Shown here in pieces: positions 1 through 6,325 of a stretch of DNA of 6,678 bases. Below the pieces are notes generated by a model that worked only from the letters and a program-made list of their open reading frames with translations, was not told the DNA's origin and made no database searches. Position numbers and translations under genes: made by a program. Origin of the DNA: Anammoximicrobium sp032229885 (lineage in GTDB: Bacteria > Planctomycetota > Planctomycetia > Pirellulales > Pirellulaceae); assembly GCA_032229885.1 (NCBI GenBank), contig JAVYAJ010000281.1, positions 1 through 6,678 on the forward strand, written 5' to 3'. How positions within the stretch are numbered: the stretch's first letter is position 1; each line of letters starts with the position of its first letter.

Positions 1-25
1 AATGCCTTCGGGTTGCGTTGCTCAT
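1..25 (-). CDS. Possible 5' end of a gene leaving the left edge
   Basis: An ATG at 25-23 on the minus strand is preceded by a full GGAGG Shine-Dalgarno box (34-38) at 8 nt spacing. The three confident genes of this window have the same kind of arrangement (8 or 9 nt). The eight visible codons read MSNATRRH and stay open to the window edge. Nothing can be said about the product. It is reported only because the start signal is as good as those of the real genes and lies on the same strand. It could be chance, since a box and ATG of this quality do occur outside genes. Confidence 0.35.
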
Positions 26-51
26 GGAAAGTACCTCCGCATGGGTCTATA

Positions 52-258
52 CTAACCCAAACGGCTCGACATTCCAGTTTCAAGAGGAGCAAGACAGGTG
101 GAGAACAAGAGTCCGCCTACGTTCCGCTTCTCGGCACAGTCCGGGAAAATGGTATCCCATTCCTTCGGGGCGAGAATTCTGGCGAACAACGCTCGCGTCA
201 TAACGGCCACGGGGGCGTCCTTAGTGAGGCGATCGATCGGCGTATCCATCAACGGCAT
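52..258 (-). pseudogene. IS4-like transposase N-terminal remnant
   Basis: Translation from the ATG at 258-256 reads MPLMDTPIDRLTKDAPVAVM and continues through RALFARILAPKEWDTIF to GGLLFST. From memory this resembles the N-terminus of IS4-family (DDE) transposases that are abundant in planctomycetes. There, a segment of the type 'PVSVMVRGxLExVLxPExLDxLF' is followed by 'LLFSTLVDLM'. The resemblance stops straight after LLFST (about residue 55); the remaining residues to the stop near 52 look random. The catalytic DDE domain, over 300 residues in full-length members, is absent. I read it as a 5' fragment left by deletion, non-functional. A weak GGAG lies upstream of the ATG. The family call rests on one short segment and could be wrong. 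Confidence 0.5.
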
Positions 259-715
259 CGCGCCTCTCCGTGGAATGGGCCGAGAAAGCTGACTCCGTCC
301 CTTCATTCTACCACTGCGGAGCCCCTCTGACCGCCCCTGGACGAAACATCTCCTCCCGCAAGGTGCCATACCACACCAGATTCACGGATTTCCGTTGCGG
401 TCTCGCGTACGTGCTAGATGTAAAGAGCTGGTCTATGGTCGGAAGCAACAGGGGGCCAAGAACAACGGAACGAGCAAGCGGCTCGTTGTCGGGTGCGGCG
501 CCGAGCCGCTTGACGGGCCTCGGCCACCGCACTCACGATCCGATTGTGACGCTGATTGTCGCATTGTCGGCCAAGGCCATCGGCGTCCGACGCGAGCCGT
601 CCGGTCCGAGAACGTAGGCGAGCTTCCGGGAACGCCACGACGCGAGCGTCTGCCCGAGGCTCGCCCGAACCGCGCAACGACCAAGAACTCGGCTCCTTGC
701 CGAATGCTGTCGACC
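259..715. other. Intergenic stretch with no recognisable gene
   Basis: Several frames are open on both strands here (for example 395-748 on plus and 414-719 on minus), but their translations are rich in Arg, Ser, Pro and Gly with no motif I recognise. None has a convincing ribosome site. A 5-bp hairpin (TCGGC 689-693 / GCCGA 699-703) sits just beyond the lipoprotein stop but lacks a clear T-tract, so I do not call it a terminator. The tract may be decayed mobile DNA continuous with the transposase remnant to its left. Confidence 0.5.
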
Positions 716-1177
716 TCATTCCTTCAGGTCGAAAGTGAACTCGTTTGAACCATCCGCGCTGATCTCGACCGACAACCCCGATCCGTTGGGCGCCTTATAT
801 TTCTCTGGCAACACTTCCCTTACCGTGACCTCTGGGGGGTGTCCGTGCTGTTCAACGTAAGCCTGCGCTTCTTCGCGGCTCAAGTCGCCTCCGGTGACTT
901 CGGTCTTGGCGATGCCTACTCGGTATCTGCCAGACAGCGCGCCGTCGTTAGAAGTCAACGTCGTCAAGCGAAATCGCCCAGTCGCATCTGTCCGCCCGGT
1001 CGCCGCGCGGCCCTCGCCTTCGGGGGCAAAGATGACGGTGGCGCCCTCCACCGGTGTGCCTTGATAGGTTACCATCCCCGTGGCTTGCGTTAGCCCCGGA
1101 ATCGCTGGCTTTGGACTACAGCCCGCCAGAACGCAGCTTCCGGCAAGCAGCATCAATCCCGGTAGACGTCCCAGCAT
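716..1177 (-). CDS. Secreted lipoprotein with carboxypeptidase regulatory-like (beta-sandwich) domain
   Basis: A 153-residue protein. The first 20 residues form a lipoprotein signal: hydrophobic LMLLAGSCVLAGC with the lipobox LAGC, so Cys20 should be lipidated after signal peptidase II cleavage and the protein anchored in the envelope. Residues about 33-98 follow the pattern of CarboxypepD_reg-like / transthyretin-like domains: GMVTYQGTPVEGATVIFAP, then ATGRTDATGRFRLTT, then GRYRVGI. The tail to residue 153 is hydrophilic and ends FTFDLKE. The start at 1177 is chosen because GGAG lies 8 nt upstream (1186-1189) and the signal peptide begins there; the frame stays open to 1339, but that extension would bury the signal. 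Small lipoproteins of this type commonly sit just downstream of DUF1559 genes in planctomycetes, as here; their substrate or partner is unknown. Exact role is not deducible. Confidence 0.9.
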   Translation of the reverse strand: MLGRLPGLMLLAGSCVLAGCSPKPAIPGLTQATGMVTYQGTPVEGATVIFAPEGEGRAATGRTDATGRFRLTTLTSNDGALSGRYRVGIAKTEVTGGDLSREEAQAYVEQHGHPPEVTVREVLPEKYKAPNGSGLSVEISADGSNEFTFDLKE

Positions 1178-1303
1178 GTCACTAACTCCACTTTGGTTTG
1201 CGAGCCCACTGAAAGGACATCTGGCGTATCGACTCGATCCCAAACTCGCCTCATCGCGCCTCGTTATGTGTGTGGTTCCCGTCGCTACGCCCACAGCCCG
1301 TTC

Positions 1304-1390
1304 GAGTCTTAGTTGGTATCCTGGGCGGACGACGCGCACATCTTGTACAATGATCTGTACAGTACACGTTTAGGTTGCGGGCGCTGGGCC
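1304..1390 (+). repeat. Dispersed core repeat, copy A (degraded)
   Basis: This stretch aligns without gaps to 6309-6395, about 77% identical by hand count, and to the minus-strand copy at 3540-3450. Best conserved are the left edge GTCTTAGTT and the paired boxes TGTACA (1344-1349), six variable bases, then TGTACAGTACA (1356-1366). The 21-bp palindrome present in the other two copies has decayed here. It fills much of the 234-bp gap between the DUF1559 stop and the lipoprotein start, so it would be transcribed if the two genes are co-transcribed. Confidence 0.85.
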
Positions 1391-1411
1391 GTGTCAAGTT
1401 GTGAGGACACC

Positions 1412-2446
1412 CTAAGGTCGGGGATTACTCTCCGCACCGTCTTTCGTTCCCAGGGCGCCCCAGACGCCATATGGCGAGCCGCCCACGGCAACACTCCCAA
1501 CCGCCAAATTGCCGGTGTCGATCGAGTCGGTCACAAACGTGACGGCGCCATCGCATAAGACAACGTTTACGCCGCCCGGATGGTAACTGCTGGGCGGGGC
1601 AAGCATTCGGTCAGCATAGTCCGTTTGCAACCGACAGCAGTTCGGGCCGTTCGGTGGGAGGATGGTGTTGATCTGGGTTGACCCTGGAAATCCGAATGAG
1701 TAAGACCAACCAAATGCGGTACTGCTGGCTACCGTATACAACCCATCTCCTCCCACTAGCCCCATGCATACGATAGGCTTGTTCAAAGTGGGATTAGTAC
1801 CGACGGCGGTAGCTTGCAAACTCGCGAAACGCGTTTTCGCGAGCCCCGCTGTCCCAATGCAATGTTCACCCATGGCGATCGTATTGCTCAGCCCGTCCGT
1901 GATCGCAGCAAAGGGAAACCAGACTAGTCTGCCAAACGGGCCACGAGTGGACGTGTCTCCATAGTGCGGAGTCCAGTCGCCAACACTGAAGCAATAGCTG
2001 TTGCGACCGTAGGTGGTTTTTTGGGCGGACTCAGGATCCGAGGAACAGAGATACGCTGCAATCGTCTCTCTGTAAGGCGTGTAACCAGCGCTCGGTACAT
2101 ATTTGTCGTAAGGCGGGTAAGTGACGCCATCGATCGTCGTCGTCGAGGTGATTTCATTATAAATCGCGCTTTGCTCGACATAGGGCAAAAGGGCGACCAA
2201 GCCGCTTATGTACGAGTGCGTAGCGGCGGGTTTGACAGACCATGCGGGTAGTGCCTTGTAGCTGTCGTGGTAGTTGTGCAATGCCACCCCCAATTGCTTC
2301 AGGTTGTTGACGCACTGCGTACGCCTCGCCGCTTCCCTCGCCGCCTGAATCGCCGGCAACAGCAGCGCGACCAAAATGCCGATAATGGCGATGACCACCA
2401 ACAACTCGACTAATGTAAAACCGTGCGGCTTTTTCGTGACACCCAT
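1412..2446 (-). CDS. DUF1559 family pilin-like secreted protein
   Basis: A 344-residue protein with a type IV pilin/pseudopilin N-terminus: a short basic leader (MGVTKKPHG), the predicted prepilin-peptidase site Gly9|Phe10, and a hydrophobic helix FTLVELLVVIAIIGILVALL in which Glu14 is the conserved Glu5 of the mature protein. AIQAAREAARRTQCVNNLKQ (32-51) and LHNYHD then follow, as is typical of DUF1559. The C-terminal half has ITDGLSNTI near 182 and the H-GGVNV-DG motif (His289, Asp299-Gly300). Length is usual for the family. These proteins are expanded in planctomycetes and are presumed to be processed and displayed at the cell surface, but their function is not established. Start 2446 is set by GGAGG (2455-2459) at 8 nt; the frame is open to 2563, but that extension would bury the leader. 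A sigma70-type promoter lies about 125 bp upstream of the start, and the lipoprotein gene follows 234 bp downstream on the same strand. Confidence 0.96.
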   Translation of the reverse strand: MGVTKKPHGFTLVELLVVIAIIGILVALLLPAIQAAREAARRTQCVNNLKQLGVALHNYHDSYKALPAWSVKPAATHSYISGLVALLPYVEQSAIYNEITSTTTIDGVTYPPYDKYVPSAGYTPYRETIAAYLCSSDPESAQKTTYGRNSYCFSVGDWTPHYGDTSTRGPFGRLVWFPFAAITDGLSNTIAMGEHCIGTAGLAKTRFASLQATAVGTNPTLNKPIVCMGLVGGDGLYTVASSTAFGWSYSFGFPGSTQINTILPPNGPNCCRLQTDYADRMLAPPSSYHPGGVNVVLCDGAVTFVTDSIDTGNLAVGSVAVGGSPYGVWGALGTKDGAESNPRP

Positions 2447-2454
2447 CGCATCGA

Positions 2455-2459
2455 CCTCC
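2455..2459 (-). promoter_or_regulatory. Ribosome binding site of the DUF1559 gene
   Basis: On the minus strand the bases read GGAGG, 8 nt before the ATG at 2446. The box excludes the longer open frame that begins at 2563 and places the prepilin leader at the very N-terminus. Confidence 0.85.
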
Positions 2460-2570
2460 AAAGCGACAAATAAGACAAGAGGATTATCTTTATATCCGGC
2501 CGAAGCACATGATTCGCCATCGCAGACGCACGAAGCGACTACGGCCAGGCCAAGGCGGCGCACGAGCTCG

Positions 2571-2600
2571 ATTGTAGCGCGCGACCGCAGAAAATGTCAA
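2571..2600 (-). promoter_or_regulatory. Sigma70-type promoter of the DUF1559 gene
   Basis: Reading the minus strand, a perfect -35 box TTGACA (2600-2595) is followed after 18 bp by TACAAT (2576-2571), five of six matches to the -10 consensus. The predicted transcript starts near 2564 and has a leader of roughly 118 nt before the ATG at 2446. About 20 bp upstream of the -35 box is a tandem pair of the 9-mer CAGTCCGCC (plus strand, 2620-2637), which may be chance or a regulator site. The call rests on the boxes and spacing alone. Confidence 0.6.
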
Positions 2601-2999
2601 GAGATCGGATAGCATCAGCCAGTCCGCCCAGTCCGCCAGCCCGTAAGAGGTGGAACCGAGGCAGATAGCCTTGTTGTGCAAAGACTTGGCCGACGGAGCA
2701 TGGTTTGAACGCAGCTTTTTCCTGTTCGGAGGCACCATCTCTGGACACCGTTTCGACCACTTTCTCAGAAGCCATTTGAAGCCGTCGGGCCCGCTGCTGA
2801 GACATGCGCTGCCCGATACCACCCCGTCGTTGCAACCCCATACGTGCCCGTCCGGAAATCGATGTATCTTCCCAAATGAATGGTCGGTGGACCGCGTGCC
2901 GACGGTCAAGGGCGATGCGGAGAACGCTCTTCTGTACGTCCGCCGCCATCAAACCGCGCGACATCCAGTAGCGAGACTAGTGCCACAAATTGGGACAAA
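2601..2999. other. Gene-free stretch upstream of the DUF1559 promoter
   Basis: Apart from the tandem 9-mer at 2620-2637 I see no recognisable gene or RNA. Open frames exist on both strands over the same bases (2650-3141 on plus, 2539-2964 on minus). The minus frame contains the putative promoter and the plus frame runs across the direct repeat. Neither shows a known motif, so both are probably by-products of base composition. A diverged hypothetical gene on the minus strand cannot be excluded. Confidence 0.45.
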
Positions 3000-3132
3000 T
3001 GGGACATGGAACGGGCAGTCGTCCCGGATTACCAGAAAAACGATCTGGGCCGAGATATATGGTAATCGAAATGGATGGGCGACGAGCGCAGGACAGTGCG
3101 CCGCCCTAGACGGACGCGCTCTGACGCGGTCC
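3000..3132 (+). repeat. Direct repeat DR, copy 1
   Basis: This stretch matches 6088-6226 in the same orientation. The first 47 bases align without gaps and are almost identical (TGGGACATGGAACG, two changed bases, CAGTCGTCCC and on to ACGATCT). The remainder is looser with one 6-base shift, ending in GGACGCG...GTCCA. It contains short inverted arms, GGGAC (3001-3005) with GTCCC (3021-3025), and in this copy only GATTACCA (3027-3034) with TGGTAATC (3060-3067). No coding role is apparent. Together with the adjacent arm it looks like a dispersed planctomycete intergenic repeat. Confidence 0.8.
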
Positions 3133-3218
3133 ATTTCTTAAACGACGGCCGCTTCGGCTGTTGCCCGTTTGAACGCAGATCGCCGCTGATTCTGTTTGCC
3201 CGAAGGCCTCCGATCACC

Positions 3219-3371
3219 GTAGCCTGGGGCAACGTCTCTGGACTGGTGCCGCGCGCGAGCCTCTTTTGGCCGAAGGCCCTATTCATGCGAACAGAGGTGA
3301 CACGTTGACGTTGGCCTTCGGCCAACACGGTTGCTATCATCTCTGACTCCTGGGGTGTTGCCCCAGGCTAC
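3219..3371. repeat. REPIN-like pair of facing REP units, left copy
   Basis: The plus-strand unit at 3219-3241 starts with GTAG followed by CCTGGGGC, loop AAC and a decayed right arm (GTCTCTGG instead of GCCCCAGG). The facing minus-strand unit at 3349-3371 has the stem with one mismatch and ends in CTAC, the complement of GTAG. A GTAG tetranucleotide at the foot of a hairpin, in two inverted units, is the established architecture of REP doublets (REPINs) mobilised by RAYT transposases. The assignment is inferred from structure. The decayed arm suggests this copy is no longer a good substrate. Confidence 0.65.
3310..3326 (-). repeat. Mini-hairpin GTTGGCC-GAA-GGCCAAC, left arm copy
   Basis: This is a perfect 7-bp stem with a 3-base loop, sited in the spacer between the two facing REP units. 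The loop is GAA on the minus strand, closed by a C-G pair. The same element is at 6521-6537 on the plus strand, and shorter GGCC-GAA-GGCC versions recur elsewhere in both arms. Confidence 0.85.
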
Positions 3372-3475
3372 GTTGGTGATGGCCTTCGGCCAACACGCTT
3401 CCTGTCGTCTGTGGTGCGCAAAAGTCATGCAATAGCCAGTGCACCAAACCCGTGCTAGTTCCCATACCCCACAAG

Positions 3476-3521
3476 TGTACTGTACAGACCGGTGTACAAG
3501 ATGCGCGCACGGTGCGCGCAT
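3476..3521 (-). repeat. Core palindrome module, copy B
   Basis: Positions 3501-3521 are a perfect 21-bp palindrome: two 10-base arms (ATGCGCGCAC and its complement) around a single central base. Continuing on the minus strand are TGTACA, six variable bases, and TGTACAGTACA, itself an 11-base palindrome (3476-3498). The same module is at 6326-6371 on plus and, with the first palindrome lost, in 1304-1390. Structured and conserved in spacing; no known family name can be attached. Confidence 0.85.
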
Positions 3522-3569
3522 GATACGGACCAAGACTCTAAAACGACGCCTCGGCATCCATCTTGTAAC

Positions 3570-3620
3570 CCGAAGCGTTGGCGAGGGGCTTGTTCTCCGA
3601 AGGATGAGCGAGGGCTCGTC
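3570..3620 (+). repeat. Short tandem-like repeat CCGAA-N6-GCGAGGG
   Basis: Two units, starting at 3570 and 3597, share CCGAA, six variable bases, then GCGAGGG, and are spaced 27 bp apart. They lie between the repeat arm and the 3' end of the RAYT relic. The left unit preceded by GTAAC resembles a sequence I associate with dispersed repeats in planctomycete genomes (the complement reads CCCTCGC...GGGTTAC). The stretch 3541-3719 shows no gene. Confidence 0.5.
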
Positions 3621-3719
3621 AGCGACGCGGGCGCCATCCTTATCCTTCCTTCGCTGGCGAAAGGCTGGCTGTGGTGACCTGCCAAGTGTGATTTGCCGCA
3701 CCAGCCAGGAATCCTGTGA

Positions 3720-4181
3720 AAGCACCGTGCGATCCTGAACCTGACGCCACCAAATACACCAACGCCACTCCTCCGCCCGCGCGAGCAAGTCGGCACGCAA
3801 CGGGTTTTTCTGTACGTAGCGACAGACGCTCGGAAAGTGGCCGTCCTTCTAAATCGAGAAGGACTTGAACGGACCTTGGTGTCGGGCGCCACTCCCGGGA
3901 CGGTCGTAATGAGCATGTCACGGCTTCGCATGCGTGACCATCAGCCAGCGCATGTACGCGGACAGCTTCGCGTCGCCTCGCGGCCCCCGCGTCAGGCGCC
4001 GACGATTCGGCACGACACCGCAGCGCAACAGGCGCATCGGAGCTCTCTGCCCTGCTTCCTACGAGACGTTCTCGAACGCCTCGTAGTCGGCTGATTTCCA
4101 GAAGATCTTCTCGCGAGCCAGCGGCCGATTCAGGACGCGGAATACGATTCCGCCAGTGGCGAGTCGTCTGCGTCTTGGCAT
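3720..4181 (-). pseudogene. RAYT (REP-associated tyrosine transposase) pseudogene
   Basis: One frame from the ATG at 4181 reads MPRRRRLATGGIVFRVLNRP, then DYEAFENVS, MRLL, GDAKLSAYMRWLMVTH, HAHYDRPGSG, QGPFKSFS and CRYVQKNPLRADLLARAEEW. This follows the Y1/HUH transposase pattern of RAYT proteins from LNR to the NPLRA-L-RAEDWRW signature with no frameshift over 154 codons. Three stops interrupt it: TAG at codon 41 (4059-4061), TGA at codon 88 (3918-3920, where the family usually has Trp) and TAG at codon 111 (3849-3851, usually Gln). The metal-binding HUH segment, usually PNHWHL, reads PNRRRL at codons 60-62, each change needing a single base. The likely catalytic Tyr (codon 122) is kept. Resemblance ends near 3720, so the C-terminus is also lost. 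Clearly dead. Intact relatives excise and move REP hairpins as single-stranded DNA; REP-like units lie 350 bp away. Confidence 0.88.
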
Positions 4182-4257
4182 GGCTCGATCCTATCAGCCA
4201 ACCTCGGCAAGGTCCATGAAAAAGACAGCCCGACCCTTTTCGGCTTTTCCGCGTCTT

Positions 4258-5910
4258 TCAGTCCGGCTTCATCCAGGCTGGTTTCTGGTTTTTGCCGAAC
4301 CACTGGCGCAGCAGCAGTTCGCGGTCCGTGGGCTGCGCGGCGCGATTTGGGTCGTTGCGATCCGAGCTGTGTTCGACGCTCCAGCCACTCCATTCGCGGA
4401 ATGCGTGATAGCTCCAGTCCCATCCGTGCTGTTCGAAGATCTCGATCACATCCTGCAAATAGCGGCGACCGCTGCCGCCCGGCGCCCAGCGGATGGCGCT
4501 GAACTCGCCGATGTAGATATGGACGTTGTAGGCTCGCTGAAAGTCGATCACCGGCTGCAACGCGGCCTCGAGCGACGCCTTGTCCCAATATTTGCCGTCG
4601 ATGTCGCCGGGATAGGACACCGGCGGCTGGTCGCGTTGGTGTACGCCTTGATGAGTGAACCGTCCCGGGATGTACATGTGGGCGCTGTACACGACATGCG
4701 GAATGTCCAGCGGCGTGAAATCGGCCAGGCTCTCCGGAGACCCCCACGGCGGAGCTTCGACAATCAGCGTCCGCTGCGGATCGATCGCGCGGATCGCGCG
4801 CGCTGCCCGCTCGGCCAGCGCATGCCAATCGTCGCAGCCTTCCTCGACGAACGCTTCGACCGGTTCGTTCGCCAGATCAAAGCCCCAGATCTGCGCGACG
4901 TCTTGATAGCGTCGCGTCATCTTGCGCCACACGTCGACGAATTTGTCCTGCGCCGCGGGGTCGGTGAACAGCCGATCGTCACTGCCTACATAGCCGCTGA
5001 CGGTCGACTTGCCACCTGGCGGCGAGTGCAGGTCGACAACCACGTAAATGCCGTACTTTTCGCACAGAGGCAGCGCCGCGTCCAGCCGTTTCAGCTCGCC
5101 GTCGAGCCACGTGTCGTAATCGGCCAGCGAACTGGGCTGGCCCGGCCGACCGTGACGGGTCAGTTGCCAGCGGATCAGGTTGGCGTTCCAGTCGCGACCC
5201 AACGTTCGCAGGCCGTCCGCATCGATGTTTGGACTGATCATCGCGCCCCGCAACCGAGGCAACGAATGGCCCGTGAACGCGATCCCGGGCGCGGGAGCCG
5301 GCTTGGCCGTCACGGGCGGCTTGGCGACGACGATCTTGAGGTTGTCGTAACACACTTTGCCCGTGACCTGTTCGAGCCCGAGCGTCAGCGTAATCGCCGT
5401 GGCATCCGCCGGAACCTTGACGGTCATAACCGCCCGTTGCCAATCAAACGTGCCGGTCTCGAGCGAGGCCTGTGGCCACAGCTTACGATCCGGCGTTTGC
5501 ATCGCCAGCATGAACTTGATGCCGTTCCATGGATTCGGTTTAGCGCTCACATTCTCGGCCTTCACCATGCCCGACGCGCGTAGCGAGCAGCCGCGCAACA
5601 GCTCGGCCGGCAGACGGACATGGATTGTCGTCGGACCTCCGCTGCGGCTGTCGATACACAACGAACGCTCGGTCTCGAACCCCGCTTCGTAGCGTAGCTC
5701 GCCGGTCCAATTCGGCGGCCGCACGTCGGACTCGAAGTCGGCGTCCAACACCACGTGCCCCTGAGCGATAGGCGTCGCCGCCCAACCGGCGACGGCCAGC
5801 AGATTCAGCACAGCCCACAGCCAAGCCGTCGTGACAACCCCTGGCCACCATCGACGCTCGACGATCATCCGGCGGCAAGCGATCAGGCAAAGCAAACAGG
5901 CAAAACGCAT
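4258..5910 (-). CDS. Secreted glycoside hydrolase family 5 enzyme with N-terminal carbohydrate-binding-like domain
   Basis: A 550-residue protein. A long signal region spans residues 1-44 (Arg-rich start, hydrophobic VVTTAWLWAVLNLLAVAG, cleavage likely near GWA|A). Residues about 50-195 look like a jelly-roll carbohydrate-binding domain (VVLDADFES near the start, FDWQRAVMTVKVPADA, ending VCYDNLKIVVAKP). A Pro/Ala linker follows, then a TIM-barrel GH5 domain about 210-520. Visible GH5 landmarks are RWQ (Arg247), VVVDLHSPPGG (His295), GFDLANEP (Asn348, acid/base Glu349), YSAHMY (His411, Tyr413) and IYIGEFSAIRW (nucleophile Glu469), with a Trp near 510. All key residues are present, so it should be an active endo-acting beta-glycanase (cellulase or mannanase type) outside the cytoplasm; substrate cannot be read from sequence. 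Start 5910 is set by GGAGG at 9 nt; the frame is open to 6129 but runs into repeat DNA. An internal ATG at 5868 lacks such a site. Confidence 0.94.
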   Translation of the reverse strand: MRFACLLCLIACRRMIVERRWWPGVVTTAWLWAVLNLLAVAGWAATPIAQGHVVLDADFESDVRPPNWTGELRYEAGFETERSLCIDSRSGGPTTIHVRLPAELLRGCSLRASGMVKAENVSAKPNPWNGIKFMLAMQTPDRKLWPQASLETGTFDWQRAVMTVKVPADATAITLTLGLEQVTGKVCYDNLKIVVAKPPVTAKPAPAPGIAFTGHSLPRLRGAMISPNIDADGLRTLGRDWNANLIRWQLTRHGRPGQPSSLADYDTWLDGELKRLDAALPLCEKYGIYVVVDLHSPPGGKSTVSGYVGSDDRLFTDPAAQDKFVDVWRKMTRRYQDVAQIWGFDLANEPVEAFVEEGCDDWHALAERAARAIRAIDPQRTLIVEAPPWGSPESLADFTPLDIPHVVYSAHMYIPGRFTHQGVHQRDQPPVSYPGDIDGKYWDKASLEAALQPVIDFQRAYNVHIYIGEFSAIRWAPGGSGRRYLQDVIEIFEQHGWDWSYHAFREWSGWSVEHSSDRNDPNRAAQPTDRELLLRQWFGKNQKPAWMKPD

Positions 5911-5919
5911 GGCGCGTGT

Positions 5920-5924
5920 CCTCC
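5920..5924 (-). promoter_or_regulatory. Ribosome binding site of the GH5 gene
   Basis: GGAGG on the minus strand lies 9 nt before the ATG at 5910. It decides against the 219-nt longer open frame, whose extra codons come partly from the direct repeat, and against the internal ATG at 5868. I see no convincing -35/-10 pair between 5925 and 6087. Confidence 0.85.
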
Positions 5925-6087
5925 GGATAAACCGCGATTCCCGGACCTTGCTAAAAACTCGAAAACACGGCGTTAACGGTGATGGCCGTTCGTTCGGCGT
6001 GCGCTTAGATTTACGGGTCAACGCCCGCGACGCAGGGTAGGAAGCTCTTCGCTGACGATATCCTCTACTGCGGGAAATCAGAAGTGA

Positions 6088-6226
6088 TGGGACATGGAAC
6101 GAACAGTCGTCCCAGATTGCCAGAAGCACGATCTCGACACGACATAATAATAACAGTCAGCGCGATGGCTGGGCGGCGTGCGCCGGGAAGTGCGCGGTCC
6201 TGAAGGGACGCGTTCTGTCACGTCCA
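6088..6226 (+). repeat. Direct repeat DR, copy 2
   Basis: This is the second copy of the repeat at 3000-3132, in the same orientation, starting 178 bp upstream of the GH5 start codon. The GGGAC/GTCCC arms (6089-6093, 6109-6113) are intact, whereas the second inverted pair of copy 1 is lost. Near its right end the 12-mer CTGTCACGTCCA is duplicated (6215-6226 and directly after). On the minus strand both copies translate to a similar DDC-FHVP peptide, which I take as a consequence of the repeat rather than as coding sequence. Confidence 0.8.
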
Positions 6227-6325
6227 CTCTGTCACGTCCAGCTCGTCGCGGCCACGACGGAGTGTGGCCTCCAGCATGGTATGAGCTGGCTTTGAAGGAT
6301 GCGCTCTAGAATCTTAGTTCGTATC

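Larger units (their letters stand above)
3190..3540 (-). repeat. Hairpin-rich repeat arm, left copy (inverted relative to the right copy)
   Basis: The reverse complement aligns with 6307-6657 across 351 positions without any insertion or deletion; paired coordinates always sum to 9847. By hand count about 52 positions differ (about 85% identity). Nearly half of the differences fall in one 59-bp block (3414-3472); outside it identity is about 91%. In its own direction the arm runs: edge sequence, 21-bp palindrome, TGTACA pair, variable block, then an array of short hairpins including two REP-like units. It ends in the AAACAGA-type edge at 3190. No protein gene lies inside. Confidence 0.93.

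Noticed and set aside
689..703. Hairpin downstream of the lipoprotein gene as a terminator
   Set aside because: The stem has only five pairs and no proper T-tract follows.
395..748. A 117-codon open frame on the plus strand
   Set aside because: Composition is dominated by Arg, Pro and Ser, it overlaps the lipoprotein stop on the other strand, and there is no start signal.
1392..1397. TTGACA on the minus strand just after the DUF1559 stop, as a promoter for the lipoprotein
   Set aside because: At 17 bp spacing the -10 position reads CCTAAA, only three of six consensus matches. Too weak to call.
2539..3141. Overlapping open frames on both strands (141 codons minus, 163 codons plus)
   Set aside because: There are no motifs or good ribosome sites. 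The minus frame covers the promoter and the plus frame covers the direct repeat. A diverged hypothetical protein remains possible but unsupported.
4156..5583. A 475-codon open frame on the plus strand opposite the GH5 gene
   Set aside because: It is antisense to a gene with clear signal peptide and catalytic motifs. Its translation is rich in Arg, Ala and Val without motifs, as expected for the shadow of a GC-rich coding strand.
5911..6129. Longer GH5 start at 6129 (73 extra residues)
   Set aside because: The extra part would place the signal peptide internally and is partly made of the direct repeat. GGAGG before 5910 supports the shorter form.
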